DNA of 64,000 bases, taken from the NCBI GenBank assembly GCA_003762875.1, contig RIBL01000005.1, forward strand, positions 62,001 through 126,000, read 5' to 3'. Below are positions 50,405 to 59,138 of this stretch, in pieces. The DNA is from Muribaculaceae bacterium Isolate-110 (HZI). Lineage in GTDB: Bacteria > Bacteroidota > Bacteroidia > Bacteroidales > Muribaculaceae. The stretch's first letter is position 1. Each line of letters starts with the position of its first letter. The position numbers and the translations under genes are program-made. Below the pieces are notes generated by a model, which worked only from the letters and a program-made list of their open reading frames with translations, made no database searches and was not told the DNA's origin.

Positions 50405-51580
50405 ATGAAAACCAACATCGGAGTATTTTTCGGAGGACGCTCCACCGAGCATGAGATTTCCGTAATATCGGCTTCGCAGGCCATGCATGCCATCGACCGC
50501 GAGAAGTATGACGTGACACCTATATATATATCCAAGCAGGGGCGTTTCTATACAGGCGACGCGCTTTTTGATGTAGCCAACTATCGCGACATCCCCGCAT
50601 TGCTCGCCAAGTGCACGCAGGTGTATATGGAGCCATCTTATGGTGACTACAACCTCTATCGCGTCAAGAAGCCTATGTTTGGCTCGGCTGTGCTTACCAC
50701 CCTTGATGTGGTTATCCCTGTGCTTCACGGCTCTAATGTAGAGGATGGCATCTTTGAGGGTGTGCTCGAGACAATCGGCATCCCCTATGCCGGATGCAAC
50801 ACGCTCGCAAGTGCCAATGGCATGGACAAAATCACCATGAAGATGATACTTCGCGAGTGTGGAGTGCCTGTTATTGACTATGTATGGTTTACTGACAAAG
50901 AGTGGTTTAAAAAACGTGATGAAATCATCGCAAAAATCGAGGATAAAATCGGCTATCCCGTCATTGTAAAGCCCGCCAATCTTGGTTCGAGCGTTGGTAT
51001 AGGCCGTGCTGCCGACCGCCGTCAGCTCATAGACAATATAGAAGAGGCTGAGAAATATTCTTCCCGCCTCATTGTAGAGCATATGGTTGACAATCTCAAG
51101 GAAATCAACTGCTCGGTACTTGGTGACTGCGACGAATATCAGGCATCGGTGCTTGAGGAGCCCATCAAGAGTGCCGAAATCCTGTCATACGAGGACAAAT
51201 ACATGGGTGGTACCAAGGGCGCGAAAGGCATGCAGGCTTCACAGAAGCGTATTCCTGCCGATCTGCCCAAAGAGATGACCGAACGCATACAGTTTCTTGC
51301 CGGCGAGACATTCCGTGTGCTCGGATGTCATGGCGTGAGCCGCATCGACTTTATAATAGACGATGATACTCAAGAGATATTTGTCAACGAAATCAACACC
51401 ATTCCCGGTTCTTTGTCATTTTATCTTTGGGAGGCTACAGGTTTGAAGTTTGACCAACTGATGGACCGTCTCGTCAAGCTCGCCCTGAAACGCAGCCGCG
51501 AACAGGGCCAGAAGACGGTGAGCTATGATCAGAATATCTTCTCTCTCTCAGGTGGAGTGAAAGGCGGCAAGCTTAAATGA
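50405..51580 (+). CDS. ddl: D-alanine--D-alanine ligase
   Basis: A 391-residue ATP-grasp enzyme that joins two D-alanines for peptidoglycan. The N-terminus GVFFGGRSTEHEISVISA is the Ddl signature; HGSNVEDGIFEGVLE, VIVKPANLGSSVGIGRA and the C-terminal NEINTIPGSLSFYLWE follow. The omega loop reads ILSYEDKYMGG with Tyr and Lys as in D-Ala-D-Ala ligases, not the histidine-type loop of D-lactate ligases of the Van group. It is somewhat longer than E. coli Ddl. It lies 86 bp behind the Mur-ligase-like gene on the same strand. Its partner in the ordinary pathway (true murF) is not in the window. Confidence 0.92.
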   Translation: MKTNIGVFFGGRSTEHEISVISASQAMHAIDREKYDVTPIYISKQGRFYTGDALFDVANYRDIPALLAKCTQVYMEPSYGDYNLYRVKKPMFGSAVLTTLDVVIPVLHGSNVEDGIFEGVLETIGIPYAGCNTLASANGMDKITMKMILRECGVPVIDYVWFTDKEWFKKRDEIIAKIEDKIGYPVIVKPANLGSSVGIGRAADRRQLIDNIEEAEKYSSRLIVEHMVDNLKEINCSVLGDCDEYQASVLEEPIKSAEILSYEDKYMGGTKGAKGMQASQKRIPADLPKEMTERIQFLAGETFRVLGCHGVSRIDFIIDDDTQEIFVNEINTIPGSLSFYLWEATGLKFDQLMDRLVKLALKRSREQGQKTVSYDQNIFSLSGGVKGGKLK

Positions 51581-51585
51581 ACCGA

Positions 51586-51617
51586 TTGACAGGTATTTAT
51601 TTAAAAATGCCTGTCAA
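51586..51617. terminator. Bidirectional terminator between ddl and rlmH
   Basis: Arms ttgacagg (51586-51593) and cctgtcaa (51610-51617), extended inward by AT and GU pairs, around an AT-rich loop. It lies between two genes that end toward each other and overlaps the rlmH stop codon. The T/A-rich interior makes the exact stem length uncertain. Confidence 0.7.
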
Positions 51618-52087
51618 TCATGATGGTATGGCTCGCCGCGGAGAATTGTCATGGCTCGATACACCTGCTCGGTGAAAAATAGTCTCACCATCTCGTGGGT
51701 AAATGTCATGCGAGAGAGCGACAGTTTGCTGTCGGCCCGGCCATACACCTCCTGCGAGAAGCCGTAAGGGCCTCCGATTACAAATACAAGCCGTTTCAGA
51801 CCCTGATTCATGCGGCTGTCAATCATCGAGGCAAATTCGCGCGAAGTCATCTCACGGCCACGCTCGTCGAGCAGACACACATGGTCGCCGGGTTGCAGCA
51901 TACTCATGATGCCGGCACCTTCGCGCTGTTTCTGCATCTCCTCGGTGAGCCCGCGGGTCGACTTCAGGTCGGGCACAGTCAATATCTCCATAGGAGCGTA
52001 TCGGTTGATACGCTTCACAAACTCGCCTATGGCATCAGCAATATATTTTGTGGATGTCTTACCCACAGTTATCAATACGATTTTCAC
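51614..52087 (-). CDS. rlmH: 23S rRNA (pseudouridine1915-N3)-methyltransferase RlmH
   Basis: A 157-residue SPOUT methyltransferase that methylates pseudouridine 1915 in helix 69 of 23S rRNA. The start is a GTG at 52087, giving the family opening (M)KIVLITVGKTSTKYI; a longer reading to 52615 would run antisense through nadC and is not credible. The SAM-binding knot contains LVFVIGGPYGFS, and the end LRGEPYHHD is typical. It is divergent from nadC with only 21 bp between the two start codons. A TATCTTTG box precedes it directly, so its leader is very short. Confidence 0.93.
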   Translation of the reverse strand: MKIVLITVGKTSTKYIADAIGEFVKRINRYAPMEILTVPDLKSTRGLTEEMQKQREGAGIMSMLQPGDHVCLLDERGREMTSREFASMIDSRMNQGLKRLVFVIGGPYGFSQEVYGRADSKLSLSRMTFTHEMVRLFFTEQVYRAMTILRGEPYHHD

Positions 52088-52091
52088 AACG

Positions 52092-52099
52092 CAAAGATA
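52092..52099 (-). promoter_or_regulatory. Candidate -7 element for rlmH
   Basis: Minus strand TATCTTTG, an exact TAnnTTTG match, ending 4 bp before the GTG start. A TTTG lies 16 bp further upstream (52119-52116), shorter than the usual 19-20 bp. If used, transcription would begin at or just next to the start codon (a leaderless or nearly leaderless mRNA). Confidence 0.45.
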
Positions 52100-52108
52100 C
52101 GAATAAAA

Positions 52109-52957
52109 ATGAAAACAAAAGACCAACTTATCGACGACCTTCTCACTCTCGCATTTGCTGAGGATGTAGGTGACGGTGATCACACCACACTCAGCACTAT
52201 TCCCGACACTGAGCGCGGCACTCAGCGTCTCATAATCAAGGAGGAGGGTATCCTCGCCGGAGTGGAGATGGCCCGCAAGGTGTTTGAGAAATTCGACCCC
52301 GAGCTCAAGATGACAGTGTATATCAACGACGGTGCCCGTGTAAAGCCCGGCGATGTGGCCTTTGAGGTAGAAGGCAAGGTGCGCTCGCTTCTGCAGACCG
52401 AGCGCGTGATGCTCAACATCATGCAGCGCATGAGCGGTATAGCTACCGTCACCGACAAATATCAGCAGCGTCTCGAGGGCCTGAAGACCAAGGTGCTTGA
52501 TACGCGTAAGACTACCCCAGGGCTTCGTATGCTTGAGAAGGAGGCTGTGCGCATCGGCGGAGGCTGCAACCATCGCATAGGTCTTTTTGACATGATACTT
52601 ATCAAGGACAATCATGTAGACTTTGCCGGAGGCATCACTCAGGCTGTCAATGCGGCCAAAGAGTATTGCAAGGCCAAGGGTAAAGATCTCAAGATTGAGG
52701 TGGAAGTGCGAAATACAGATGAAATCAATGAGGCTCTCGCAGCTGGAGTCGACCGCATCATGCTCGACAATTTCACGCCCGAACGCACCCGCGAGGCAGT
52801 GAAGCTCATCAATGGACGTACAGAGGTCGAGTCGTCAGGTGGTATTACCATCGATACACTCCGAGCTTATGGCGAGTGTGGCGTCGACTTCATATCGGTC
52901 GGTGCGCTCACACACTCGGTCAAAGGTCTTGACATGAGCTTCAAGGCTGTCAAATAA
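52109..52957 (+). CDS. nadC: Nicotinate-nucleotide pyrophosphorylase (quinolinate phosphoribosyltransferase)
   Basis: A 282-residue enzyme that turns quinolinate and PRPP into nicotinate mononucleotide in NAD synthesis. Start chosen at ATG 52109 (MKTKDQLIDDLLTLAFAEDVG), the family's normal N-terminus. Landmarks are GDHTTLSTIPDTERG, LLQTERVMLNIMQRMSGIAT, VLDTRKTTPGLRMLEK, RIGGGCNHRIGLFDMILIKDNH (given in part) and ESSGGITIDTLRAYGECG. nadA and nadB are not nearby. It ends ahead of a GC-rich hairpin terminator. Confidence 0.94.
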   Translation: MKTKDQLIDDLLTLAFAEDVGDGDHTTLSTIPDTERGTQRLIIKEEGILAGVEMARKVFEKFDPELKMTVYINDGARVKPGDVAFEVEGKVRSLLQTERVMLNIMQRMSGIATVTDKYQQRLEGLKTKVLDTRKTTPGLRMLEKEAVRIGGGCNHRIGLFDMILIKDNHVDFAGGITQAVNAAKEYCKAKGKDLKIEVEVRNTDEINEALAAGVDRIMLDNFTPERTREAVKLINGRTEVESSGGITIDTLRAYGECGVDFISVGALTHSVKGLDMSFKAVK

Positions 52958-52984
52958 TTGTTTGAGAAGCTTCGATGAAACAAC

Positions 52985-53019
52985 AGCCCCCGGCGGTAGG
53001 TATGCTATCTCCGGGGGCT
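52985..53019 (+). terminator. Terminator after nadC
   Basis: A 9-bp GC-rich stem (agcccccgg at 52985-52993 and ccgggggct at 53011-53019) with a 17-nt loop, followed by tgcattcttcg. The downstream T run is weak, but position 28 bp after the stop and stem strength support it. Confidence 0.7.
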
Positions 53020-53305
53020 TGCATTCTTCGTACTTAACGTCGTGGATGAATGCCGGTGGTATAAAAAAACTATACCCAATAAATGTGCTTCCATATTAAG
53101 TTGTAGGATGTAAATGCGTTTTTATGTATACAACTTTATTGATTTGGAATTAATATATTATTAAGTTTGGTCATTGCAAATATACAATAAAAATTACCCC
53201 CCCCAATAATTAACGCTTGTTTGCAAAATTCGGGCAAGATGAAATATATTTTAACTTTTATCAGATGCCGGTTGAGCAAAACACGCACACCGATTGTTTA
53301 GATGT
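53020..53305 (+). other. AT-rich intergenic region with a C8 tract
   Basis: No gene is seen over these 286 bp. A possible promoter (ATTG at 53138-53141, 20-bp spacer, TAAGTTTG at 53162-53169) lies in the middle, and an eight-cytosine run stands at 53197-53204 within ttaccccccccaat. The same 14 bases occur again at 58937-58950. A 20-codon open frame at 53239-53301 just before the hydrolase gene is most likely chance. Confidence 0.5.
53138..53169 (+). promoter_or_regulatory. Candidate promoter of the second alpha/beta hydrolase
   Basis: ATTG (53138-53141) and TAAGTTTG (53162-53169) are 20 bp apart; the -7 box is exact, the -33 box has one mismatch. Transcription would start upstream of the C8 tract, placing it in the leader. 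Confidence 0.35.
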
Positions 53306-54283
53306 ATGATGAAGAAGACTGATGTTAACACCCTGTCGCCTTACGTCTGGATGCCCGACATGCTTGGCGACGGTTATGAGATGACATATGTGGCGCACCC
53401 CGATGATTACAGCGGACCGGTGCGCAGCACCGTCATACGCAAGATTGCCAAGCCGTCCAATGGGCTGTCGATAGTCTATGTGCACGGATTCAGCGACTAT
53501 TTCTTTCAGAAAGAGATGGCCGATATGTTTGTCGGTCAGGGCTATAGCTTTTATGCCGTAGACTTGCGTAAATATGGTCGTTCGCTTATGCCCGGCCAGC
53601 ACATGTTTCAGGTAAGAGACCTGCACGAATATTTTGCTGACATAAACGCCTGTATAGAAGTGGCATTGGCTGACGGCATGGCATCGGTCGTGCTGCTCGG
53701 TCACTCCACCGGCGGTCTCACGGCCTCGCTCTATATGTCGGAATCGCCGTCCGATAAGGTGAGAGGTCTGATGCTCAACAGCCCGTTTCTTGACTGGAAT
53801 CTGCCCGGATGGATGAAAAGTTTTGCCATACCCGCTGTCAGCGCGTTGGGTCGGTTAGTGCCCCGTCTGCTGGTAAAACAGGCTCCTGATGACGGTTATG
53901 CGCGTTCGCTTTTGGCCGACTTTGACGGTGAGTGGACATATCGCCGCGATTGGAAACCCGATGTGCTTCCCGAGCCGGACGCAGGGTGGGTGAGAGCCAT
54001 TCACCAGGCTCAGATGCAATTGCGTCACCGCGCAATAAAAGTGCCGGTATTGTTGATGCACTCGGCTGAATCTGTACGACATGGTGATCCGAAGGAGAGA
54101 TACAATTGTGCTGATGCCATACTCGATGTATCATCAATATCGCGTTATGGCCGCATGCTCGGACCGGATGTGACTGAAGTCAGCTTTGCCGGAGGTCTGC
54201 ATGATCTCGTACTCTCACGTCCGGCCGTGCGCCGTCAAGTCTATGCTACGATGCTCGACTGGTTGAAAGATAGAATGATATAA
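53306..54283 (+). CDS. Alpha/beta hydrolase, lysophospholipase/S33-like
   Basis: A 325-residue hydrolase of the serine aminopeptidase S33/monoacylglycerol lipase type. Motifs: YVHGFSDYFFQKEMADMF (oxyanion), YAVDLRKYGRSLMPGQH, the nucleophile elbow LLGHSTGGLTAS near 140, aspartate late in the chain (SAESVRHGDP region) and the histidine in FAGGLHDLVLSRP. It has no signal peptide and is probably cytoplasmic. The start may be ATG 53306 or 53309; a TTG at 53294 is less likely. Its stop codon lies inside the terminator stem. Substrate unknown, perhaps a lipid ester. Confidence 0.88.
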   Translation: MMKKTDVNTLSPYVWMPDMLGDGYEMTYVAHPDDYSGPVRSTVIRKIAKPSNGLSIVYVHGFSDYFFQKEMADMFVGQGYSFYAVDLRKYGRSLMPGQHMFQVRDLHEYFADINACIEVALADGMASVVLLGHSTGGLTASLYMSESPSDKVRGLMLNSPFLDWNLPGWMKSFAIPAVSALGRLVPRLLVKQAPDDGYARSLLADFDGEWTYRRDWKPDVLPEPDAGWVRAIHQAQMQLRHRAIKVPVLLMHSAESVRHGDPKERYNCADAILDVSSISRYGRMLGPDVTEVSFAGGLHDLVLSRPAVRRQVYATMLDWLKDRMI

Positions 54284-54337
54284 ATAAAAAGGATACAAAA
54301 TGGAACTTTTATGCCATTTTGTATCCTTTTTATTTAT
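54280..54337. terminator. Bidirectional terminator between hydrolase and ligA
   Basis: A perfect 24-bp stem (54280-54303 against 54314-54337) with a 10-nt loop. One end has the run ttttta and the other taaaaa inside the stem, giving T-rich tails on both strands. It sits between two genes that converge. Confidence 0.92.
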
Positions 54338-54350
54338 ATGTTATGATAAC

Positions 54351-56366
54351 TTATCCTCCTATCATTTCGAGAAATTGCTGCTCGTTGATGATAGGTATGC
54401 CGAGTTTGCTTGCTTTTTCAAGCTTTGACGGTCCCATATTGTCTCCGGCCAGCACAAAATCGGTCTTTTTGGATATGGAACCGACATTTTTACCGCCATT
54501 TTTTTCAATTAGGGCCTTGTACTCTTCACGCGAATGGAGGCTGAACACACCGCTTATCACAATGCTTTTCCCGGCCAGCAGGTCGGTATGGTCCGAGAGG
54601 TCTTCCTCGGGAAGTGACATCTGCACTCCTGCAGCGCGCAGACGCTCTACCAGTTTGAGGTTGGGCTCATAGGCGAAAAATTCGATTATTGAGTCGGCTA
54701 TACGTGGGCCTACATCATCAAGTGCTACAAGCTCTTCGCGGCTCATCGTCATCAGATTGCCGATGCTTCTGACTGCACGGGCAATTTTGCGCGAGACGGT
54801 CTCGCCTACAAACGGGATTGACAGAGCGTAGAGCACTCGGTCAAAAGGTACGTTCTTTGATGCCTCCACGCCGTCCACTATGCGTTGGGCTGTGCGCGGA
54901 CCGACTCTTTCAAGAGCCTCGAGGGGTGGGGTGGTGAGTGTGTAGAAATCGGCTATGTCCTTGACAAGTCCTGCATCATATAGCAGTGAGCAGTTCTCGT
55001 CACCGACCCCTTCGATGTCCATCATGTGGCGGCCTACATAGTGCTCAAGCCGGCCGATTATCTGCGGACGACAACCATATTTGTTGGTGCATATCCACGC
55101 GGCTTCGCCCGGCATACGTGTCAGAACTTTGCCGCATGAAGGACATGTCTCCACAAACTTCACCGGCTCGCTTCCGGGCTCGCGCTTGCTTACCTCCACA
55201 CCTGTGATTTTAGGAATGATTTCGCCGCCTTTTTCTACATAAAGCATGTCATGCTGATGTATGTCGAGTGACTTTACGATGTCCTCGTTATGAAGCGAGG
55301 CGCGTTTCACGACTGTGCCCGACAGCAATACCGGCTCGAGATTGGCCACAGGTGTGATGACACCCATGCGTCCCACCTCAAACGACACCTCGACAAGACG
55401 TGTCAGCGCGCGCTCGGCGGCAAACTTGTAGGCTATGGCCCAACGGGGTGACTTGGCCGTGTAGCCGAGGTTAAGCTGTTGGCGCAGATTATTGACTTTG
55501 AACACGAGTCCGTCCGTAGCCACCGGCAGGTTACGACGCTCCACGTCCCAGCGGTTGATGAAATCGTCGACCTCGGCCGCGCTGTGGAGCAGTGTCATGA
55601 CTTCACTGACCTTAAATCCCCATTGGCGCGCCTTGAGCATATTTTCATAATGGCTGTCGGAAGGCAGGGAGTCGGACAGCAGATAGTAGAAATAGGCATC
55701 GAGCCCGCGACGTGACACTTCGGCAGCACTCAGCATCTTGAGTGTGCCTGAGGCGGCGTTGCGAGGATTGGCAAAGAGCGGTTCCTCGTTAAAAGCCCTC
55801 TCTTCGTTCAGCCGGTCAAACTCTTTCCACGGCATCACTATCTCGCCTCTGATTTCAAACGATTCAGGCCAGTCGCCATCGGCAAGCACGAGCGGGATGC
55901 TTTTGATGGTCTTGACATTTGATGTTACATCATCGCCTTTCTCTCCGTCGCCTCGCGTCACAGCTCTGACCAGACGTCCATGCTCATAGGTTAGCGAGAT
56001 GCTTGTGCCGTCATACTTCATTTCTCCTACAATGGGCACCGACAGGAGTCCGCCTGAATTTCCCAGAGTGTCATTGCATCGCTCCACCCACTCGTCGACT
56101 TCGGCAGGCGAATAAGTATTTCCGAGCGAGAGCATAGGGCGGGCATGCACTACTTGAGTGAATCCGTTGGTCAGGTCGGAACCTACGCGCCGGCTTGGCG
56201 ACAGAGGGTCGTCGAGTTGTGGATTCTCAAGCTCGAGAGCCTCGAGTTCTTTCATGAGCATGTCATATTCGCGGTCGGAAATTTCCGGGTTATTCTCCAC
56301 ATAGTAGAGACGGTTATGGCGGTTGAGCTGATCGCGCAGCTCCCCGATGCGTTGTTCTGGGGTCAT
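54351..56366 (-). CDS. ligA: NAD-dependent DNA ligase LigA
   Basis: A 671-residue ligase that seals nicks in DNA using NAD. The N-terminal Ia region ([20 protein letters not shown]), the nucleotidyltransferase lysine in [30 protein letters not shown], the four-cysteine zinc finger (CPSCGKVL and CTNKYGC), helix-hairpin-helix repeats around 500-580 and the C-terminal BRCT domain ([35 protein letters not shown]) are all present. Length is normal. It is a single gene between two terminators. Confidence 0.97.
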   Translation of the reverse strand: MTPEQRIGELRDQLNRHNRLYYVENNPEISDREYDMLMKELEALELENPQLDDPLSPSRRVGSDLTNGFTQVVHARPMLSLGNTYSPAEVDEWVERCNDTLGNSGGLLSVPIVGEMKYDGTSISLTYEHGRLVRAVTRGDGEKGDDVTSNVKTIKSIPLVLADGDWPESFEIRGEIVMPWKEFDRLNEERAFNEEPLFANPRNAASGTLKMLSAAEVSRRGLDAYFYYLLSDSLPSDSHYENMLKARQWGFKVSEVMTLLHSAAEVDDFINRWDVERRNLPVATDGLVFKVNNLRQQLNLGYTAKSPRWAIAYKFAAERALTRLVEVSFEVGRMGVITPVANLEPVLLSGTVVKRASLHNEDIVKSLDIHQHDMLYVEKGGEIIPKITGVEVSKREPGSEPVKFVETCPSCGKVLTRMPGEAAWICTNKYGCRPQIIGRLEHYVGRHMMDIEGVGDENCSLLYDAGLVKDIADFYTLTTPPLEALERVGPRTAQRIVDGVEASKNVPFDRVLYALSIPFVGETVSRKIARAVRSIGNLMTMSREELVALDDVGPRIADSIIEFFAYEPNLKLVERLRAAGVQMSLPEEDLSDHTDLLAGKSIVISGVFSLHSREEYKALIEKNGGKNVGSISKKTDFVLAGDNMGPSKLEKASKLGIPIINEQQFLEMIGG

Positions 56367-56401
56367 TGTGGCGGTAGTGTTTTGCTAATGGGTGTTAATT
56401 C

Positions 56402-56463
56402 AAAAAAAGGACACAAGGACTGATGATGTCTGTCCGGGATATGTCACTTGTGTCCTTTTTTTT
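56402..56463 (-). terminator. Terminator after the glutamine synthetase gene
   Basis: Arms aaaaaaaggacacaag (56402-56417) and cttgtgtccttttttt (roughly 56447-56462) form a stem of about 16 bp with a loop near 29 nt. Read on the minus strand it ends in a T7 run, 34 bp beyond the GS stop and before ligA. Confidence 0.85.
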
Positions 56464-56496
56464 ATGAATCGGGGGGGATTATTCAGTTTGTGATGC

Positions 56497-58017
56497 TTAC
56501 CCGCAGTGGAAATACTCCTTGACGAGTGATTTCACTTCTTCGGGATTATCTTTGAGATATTGGGCGAGATTGCGGTCGTCATAAGCACGAAGCTTGCTGA
56601 CGGCAGCGTCAATCATCGAGGGCGAGAATACACCGCGGGCCTCGAAATATTCACGCAACTCCTCGAGCTTGTCGGCCGACTCCACACAACATGTAGGCAG
56701 GGTGGTGAGTCGGGAGAGACGTGCGGCATTATCGGCGGCGTGTATATTGACGTCGACATATGTATCCTTAGCCACCTCAAGAGCGTTGTCCATCTCAAAG
56801 CCGATGCGTGCGGCCACACACAACGAAGCTATCAGAGCATATACATCGGCCGAGCAGTCGGGCGAACGCATCTCAAATGTCTGCTTGCCGTAGGTCTCGA
56901 TGCCGCAAGGGTCGCCGGGGTTGGTCTGCACACACATATCCTTGCCCGAAGTCCAGCCGAGAGGCACACGCACGAGCACCGATCGGTTGCGGTCGCCCCA
57001 GCATACGGCTGTCGGAGCTTCCTGGTGAGGCACGAGGCGCAGATAGGAGGTGGGGTTGCAGTTGCCGAACGCGGTGATGGCCGGGGCCATTTTCATGAGT
57101 CCGGCGATGGCGCGCTTGGCGTCGTCACTAAGAGTGCGTTCGGCCGTCTGGGTGACATTTTTGCCGTCTTTCATCAGGCGCATGTGTATGTGGAATCCCG
57201 AGCCGGCCTTGCCAACAGAGATTTTGGGAGCAAAGGTTACTTCAAGACCGTGTATAGAGGCCAGATTGCGTATCACCCATTTGGCGAGCATCAGATGGTC
57301 GGCCGAACTGAGTGCCGGTCCCGGGAGAAATTCTATCTCGTTTTGTTCATAGATCATGCCGCCGAGTGTGAAGTTGCCCACCTCGGAGTGACCATACTTG
57401 ATGTGTGCGCCAAGCGATGCTATGGTATGCATGGCCTGAACGCGGAAGTCGTTAAACTTGGCAAACGGGGCTGACTCGTGATAGCCTTTCTGGTCTGTTG
57501 CAGGAAACGAACCGGGGTCCGGGGCTATGACGTAATATTCGAGTTCGCCCATACATTCAAACTCCATGCCGGTCACTTCGGTAAATTCCTTGCAGGCGCG
57601 GGCCAGCACTCCGCGTGAGTCACTATCCATCGGATTGCCGTCCTTGTCAAAGAAGTTGCAGAGCAGTGAAAGGGTGGGGAGCGGAGCGAACGGATCGATG
57701 AAAGCTGTCGAGTAGCGCGGTATCACATACAGGTCGCTGCGTGAAGCCTCGATGAAGGGAAACAGGCTCGAACCGTCCACACGCTCGCCGGTCGAGAGTA
57801 TGGTCTCAAGATATTCGAGCGAGTTGACCACAAAATTGAGAGTCTTTAGACGGCCGTCGGCTGCGGGATACATGAAGTTGACCATCTCGATGTCGTTGTC
57901 GCGTATATACTCGATGAGATCGCTGCGAGTCCAGCCCTGCGGGTCACCGAGGGCGCGTACGAGCGGATTGCGGCTCATGGCAAAACGACGGTCGGGGGTG
58001 TTGCTGTTGGTGTCCAT
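56497..58017 (-). CDS. glnA: Glutamine synthetase, GlnA type I-like
   Basis: A 506-residue glutamine synthetase that condenses glutamate and ammonia with ATP. The beta-grasp N-domain contains NFMYPAADGRLKTLNFVV; the catalytic domain has MELEYY-type metal ligands (CMGELEYYVIAPDPGS), NEIEFLPGPALSSADHL, the KAGSGFHIHM loop and ATP site motifs NPTSYLRLVPHQEAPTAVCW (given in part) and NRSVLVRVPL. It lies 5 bp after the YhcH-family gene and is co-transcribed. Adenylylation tyrosine could not be placed with certainty. Type III GS (GlnN) is common in this order, so this is one of possibly several synthetases. Confidence 0.88.
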   Translation of the reverse strand: MDTNSNTPDRRFAMSRNPLVRALGDPQGWTRSDLIEYIRDNDIEMVNFMYPAADGRLKTLNFVVNSLEYLETILSTGERVDGSSLFPFIEASRSDLYVIPRYSTAFIDPFAPLPTLSLLCNFFDKDGNPMDSDSRGVLARACKEFTEVTGMEFECMGELEYYVIAPDPGSFPATDQKGYHESAPFAKFNDFRVQAMHTIASLGAHIKYGHSEVGNFTLGGMIYEQNEIEFLPGPALSSADHLMLAKWVIRNLASIHGLEVTFAPKISVGKAGSGFHIHMRLMKDGKNVTQTAERTLSDDAKRAIAGLMKMAPAITAFGNCNPTSYLRLVPHQEAPTAVCWGDRNRSVLVRVPLGWTSGKDMCVQTNPGDPCGIETYGKQTFEMRSPDCSADVYALIASLCVAARIGFEMDNALEVAKDTYVDVNIHAADNAARLSRLTTLPTCCVESADKLEELREYFEARGVFSPSMIDAAVSKLRAYDDRNLAQYLKDNPEEVKSLVKEYFHCG

Positions 58018-58022
58018 GACTG

Positions 58023-58574
58023 TTAGCCTTTGAAGTATTCGATTTTGCCTACGGCTTTGCGGCTGGGCACGGCGGGGTCGGAAGCGGCCACTGAGGGCTG
58101 GTGCATGTCGCAGGGGAAGTAGAGGAAGAAGCGGTCAGGTGATGCAGGCGAGTACGTGATCTCCTCGTCGGTGGTGTAATTGGCCTTGTCCTTCACGGGA
58201 TCATAGTCACCGGTGGGGATCACATGACCGGCCACGCCCATAAGCTCTTCGCCTTCAAATGTATACTGAAGGTCGATGAAGTCCTTGTGTGACTCTATCT
58301 TGGTGGATTGTGCGTCTTTAGGTGTATATTCGAGAATGTTGACCCACACGCGACCCTCTTCAATCACATGTTTGCCGGCAGGCAGGGTGGAGAGGTCGGT
58401 GTCACGCAGGAAGGTGAAAAGTTTGTCCCACAGCTCCTTGTTGGCTGCATACTGTGTGGCAAATTCCATGGCGTTGACCGAGGCGTCGGCGTTGACGTCC
58501 CAGCCGTTGGCCCATTCGCGGCTTTCTACCCAGGCCTGTGCCTTGGCAGGTGTGAGTTGTTTTTCGTTTGTCAT
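58023..58574 (-). CDS. YhcH/YjgK/YiaL (DUF386) family protein
   Basis: A 183-residue cytoplasmic cupin-like protein. It fits the YhcH/YjgK/YiaL family, which includes EbgC and proteins of sialic-acid and uronate loci: ILEYTPKDAQSTKIESHKDF (metal-ligand region), DLQYTFEGEELMG, and FLYFPCDMHQPSVAASDP containing the conserved FFPxDxHxP-like motif. Members bind metal and may act on sugar acids or alpha-anomers. It is the first gene of a pair with the glutamine synthetase; why these go together is unknown. A TACATTTG box upstream (58646-58639) could be its -7 element. Confidence 0.85.
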   Translation of the reverse strand: MTNEKQLTPAKAQAWVESREWANGWDVNADASVNAMEFATQYAANKELWDKLFTFLRDTDLSTLPAGKHVIEEGRVWVNILEYTPKDAQSTKIESHKDFIDLQYTFEGEELMGVAGHVIPTGDYDPVKDKANYTTDEEITYSPASPDRFFLYFPCDMHQPSVAASDPAVPSRKAVGKIEYFKG

Positions 58575-59138
58575 GATACCTTATTAATATATATGTTACA
58601 TTGGCTCGAAAGGAGCCGTCATTGATGATTTAACAACGCAAATGTACTCAAATATTCGCAGAAAAAAAATTAATAAATGTTGACTGTGTGATTAGTTGAA
58701 AAAATTGATGCGATTCTGCCTGTTTGTGCAAATATTTTACCCCAAAATATTGCATATGTCGGAGAATGTGTGTAATTTTGCTCACATAAATAGAATAGTG
58801 CTATAACTTGGATTCCGCTATAAGAGTTTCCACCTGACTATATAATTGCCATCTCTCATAAGTAAAATAATGGTCACATACAGCTTTATAGCTAACAGAT
58901 TACAGCTTGCGAATACCGAAAGGGGAGTAGAAAATTTACCCCCCCCAATTCCGCATTTAATCTGCTGACCGTTAGGGTATTAGGTCTTATATCATCAAAC
59001 ATTTGCTCCAATCTCATTCCGCAGGTAAACGTCAGCCCTGTCGGCTCTCATGTATACAATAGTCTGCGGGCACGAAGCCTGTCAGGCTCAAAGGTCGCCA
59101 CAGATATTGCGGCTTGTCGAACCAATTATGGAAGTTCT
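58575..59138. other. Long intergenic region before the fimbrial operon
   Basis: No gene is visible in 564 bp. On the minus side TACATTTG (58646-58639) may serve the YhcH gene. On the plus side ATTG (58749-58752), 20 bp, TAATTTTG (58773-58780) could serve the fimbrial genes, leaving a leader of about 350 nt that holds the C8 tract at 58939-58946. No inverted repeats long enough for an invertible promoter, and no recombinase gene, were found by eye. Confidence 0.5.
58749..58780 (+). promoter_or_regulatory. Candidate promoter of the fimbrial operon
   Basis: ATTG and TAATTTTG are 20 bp apart; the -7 box is exact and the -33 box has one mismatch. If used, the transcript has a leader of about 350 nt before DUF3575. 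Confidence 0.35.

Noticed and set aside
51695-52108. A 420-residue reading of nadC extending through rlmH
   Set aside because: The extra N-terminus lies antisense to rlmH and has no family likeness; ATG 52109 gives the normal length.
52088-52615. A 333-residue reading of rlmH extending through nadC
   Set aside because: The extension lies antisense to nadC coding sequence; the family length and motif start at the GTG 52087.
53239-53301. A 20-codon leader peptide before the second alpha/beta hydrolase
   Set aside because: No attenuator hairpin or codon bias pointing to a leader peptide; likely chance in AT-rich DNA.
58575-59138. An invertible promoter for the fimbrial operon
   Set aside because: No inverted repeat pair longer than six bases at a suitable distance and no recombinase gene were found by eye.
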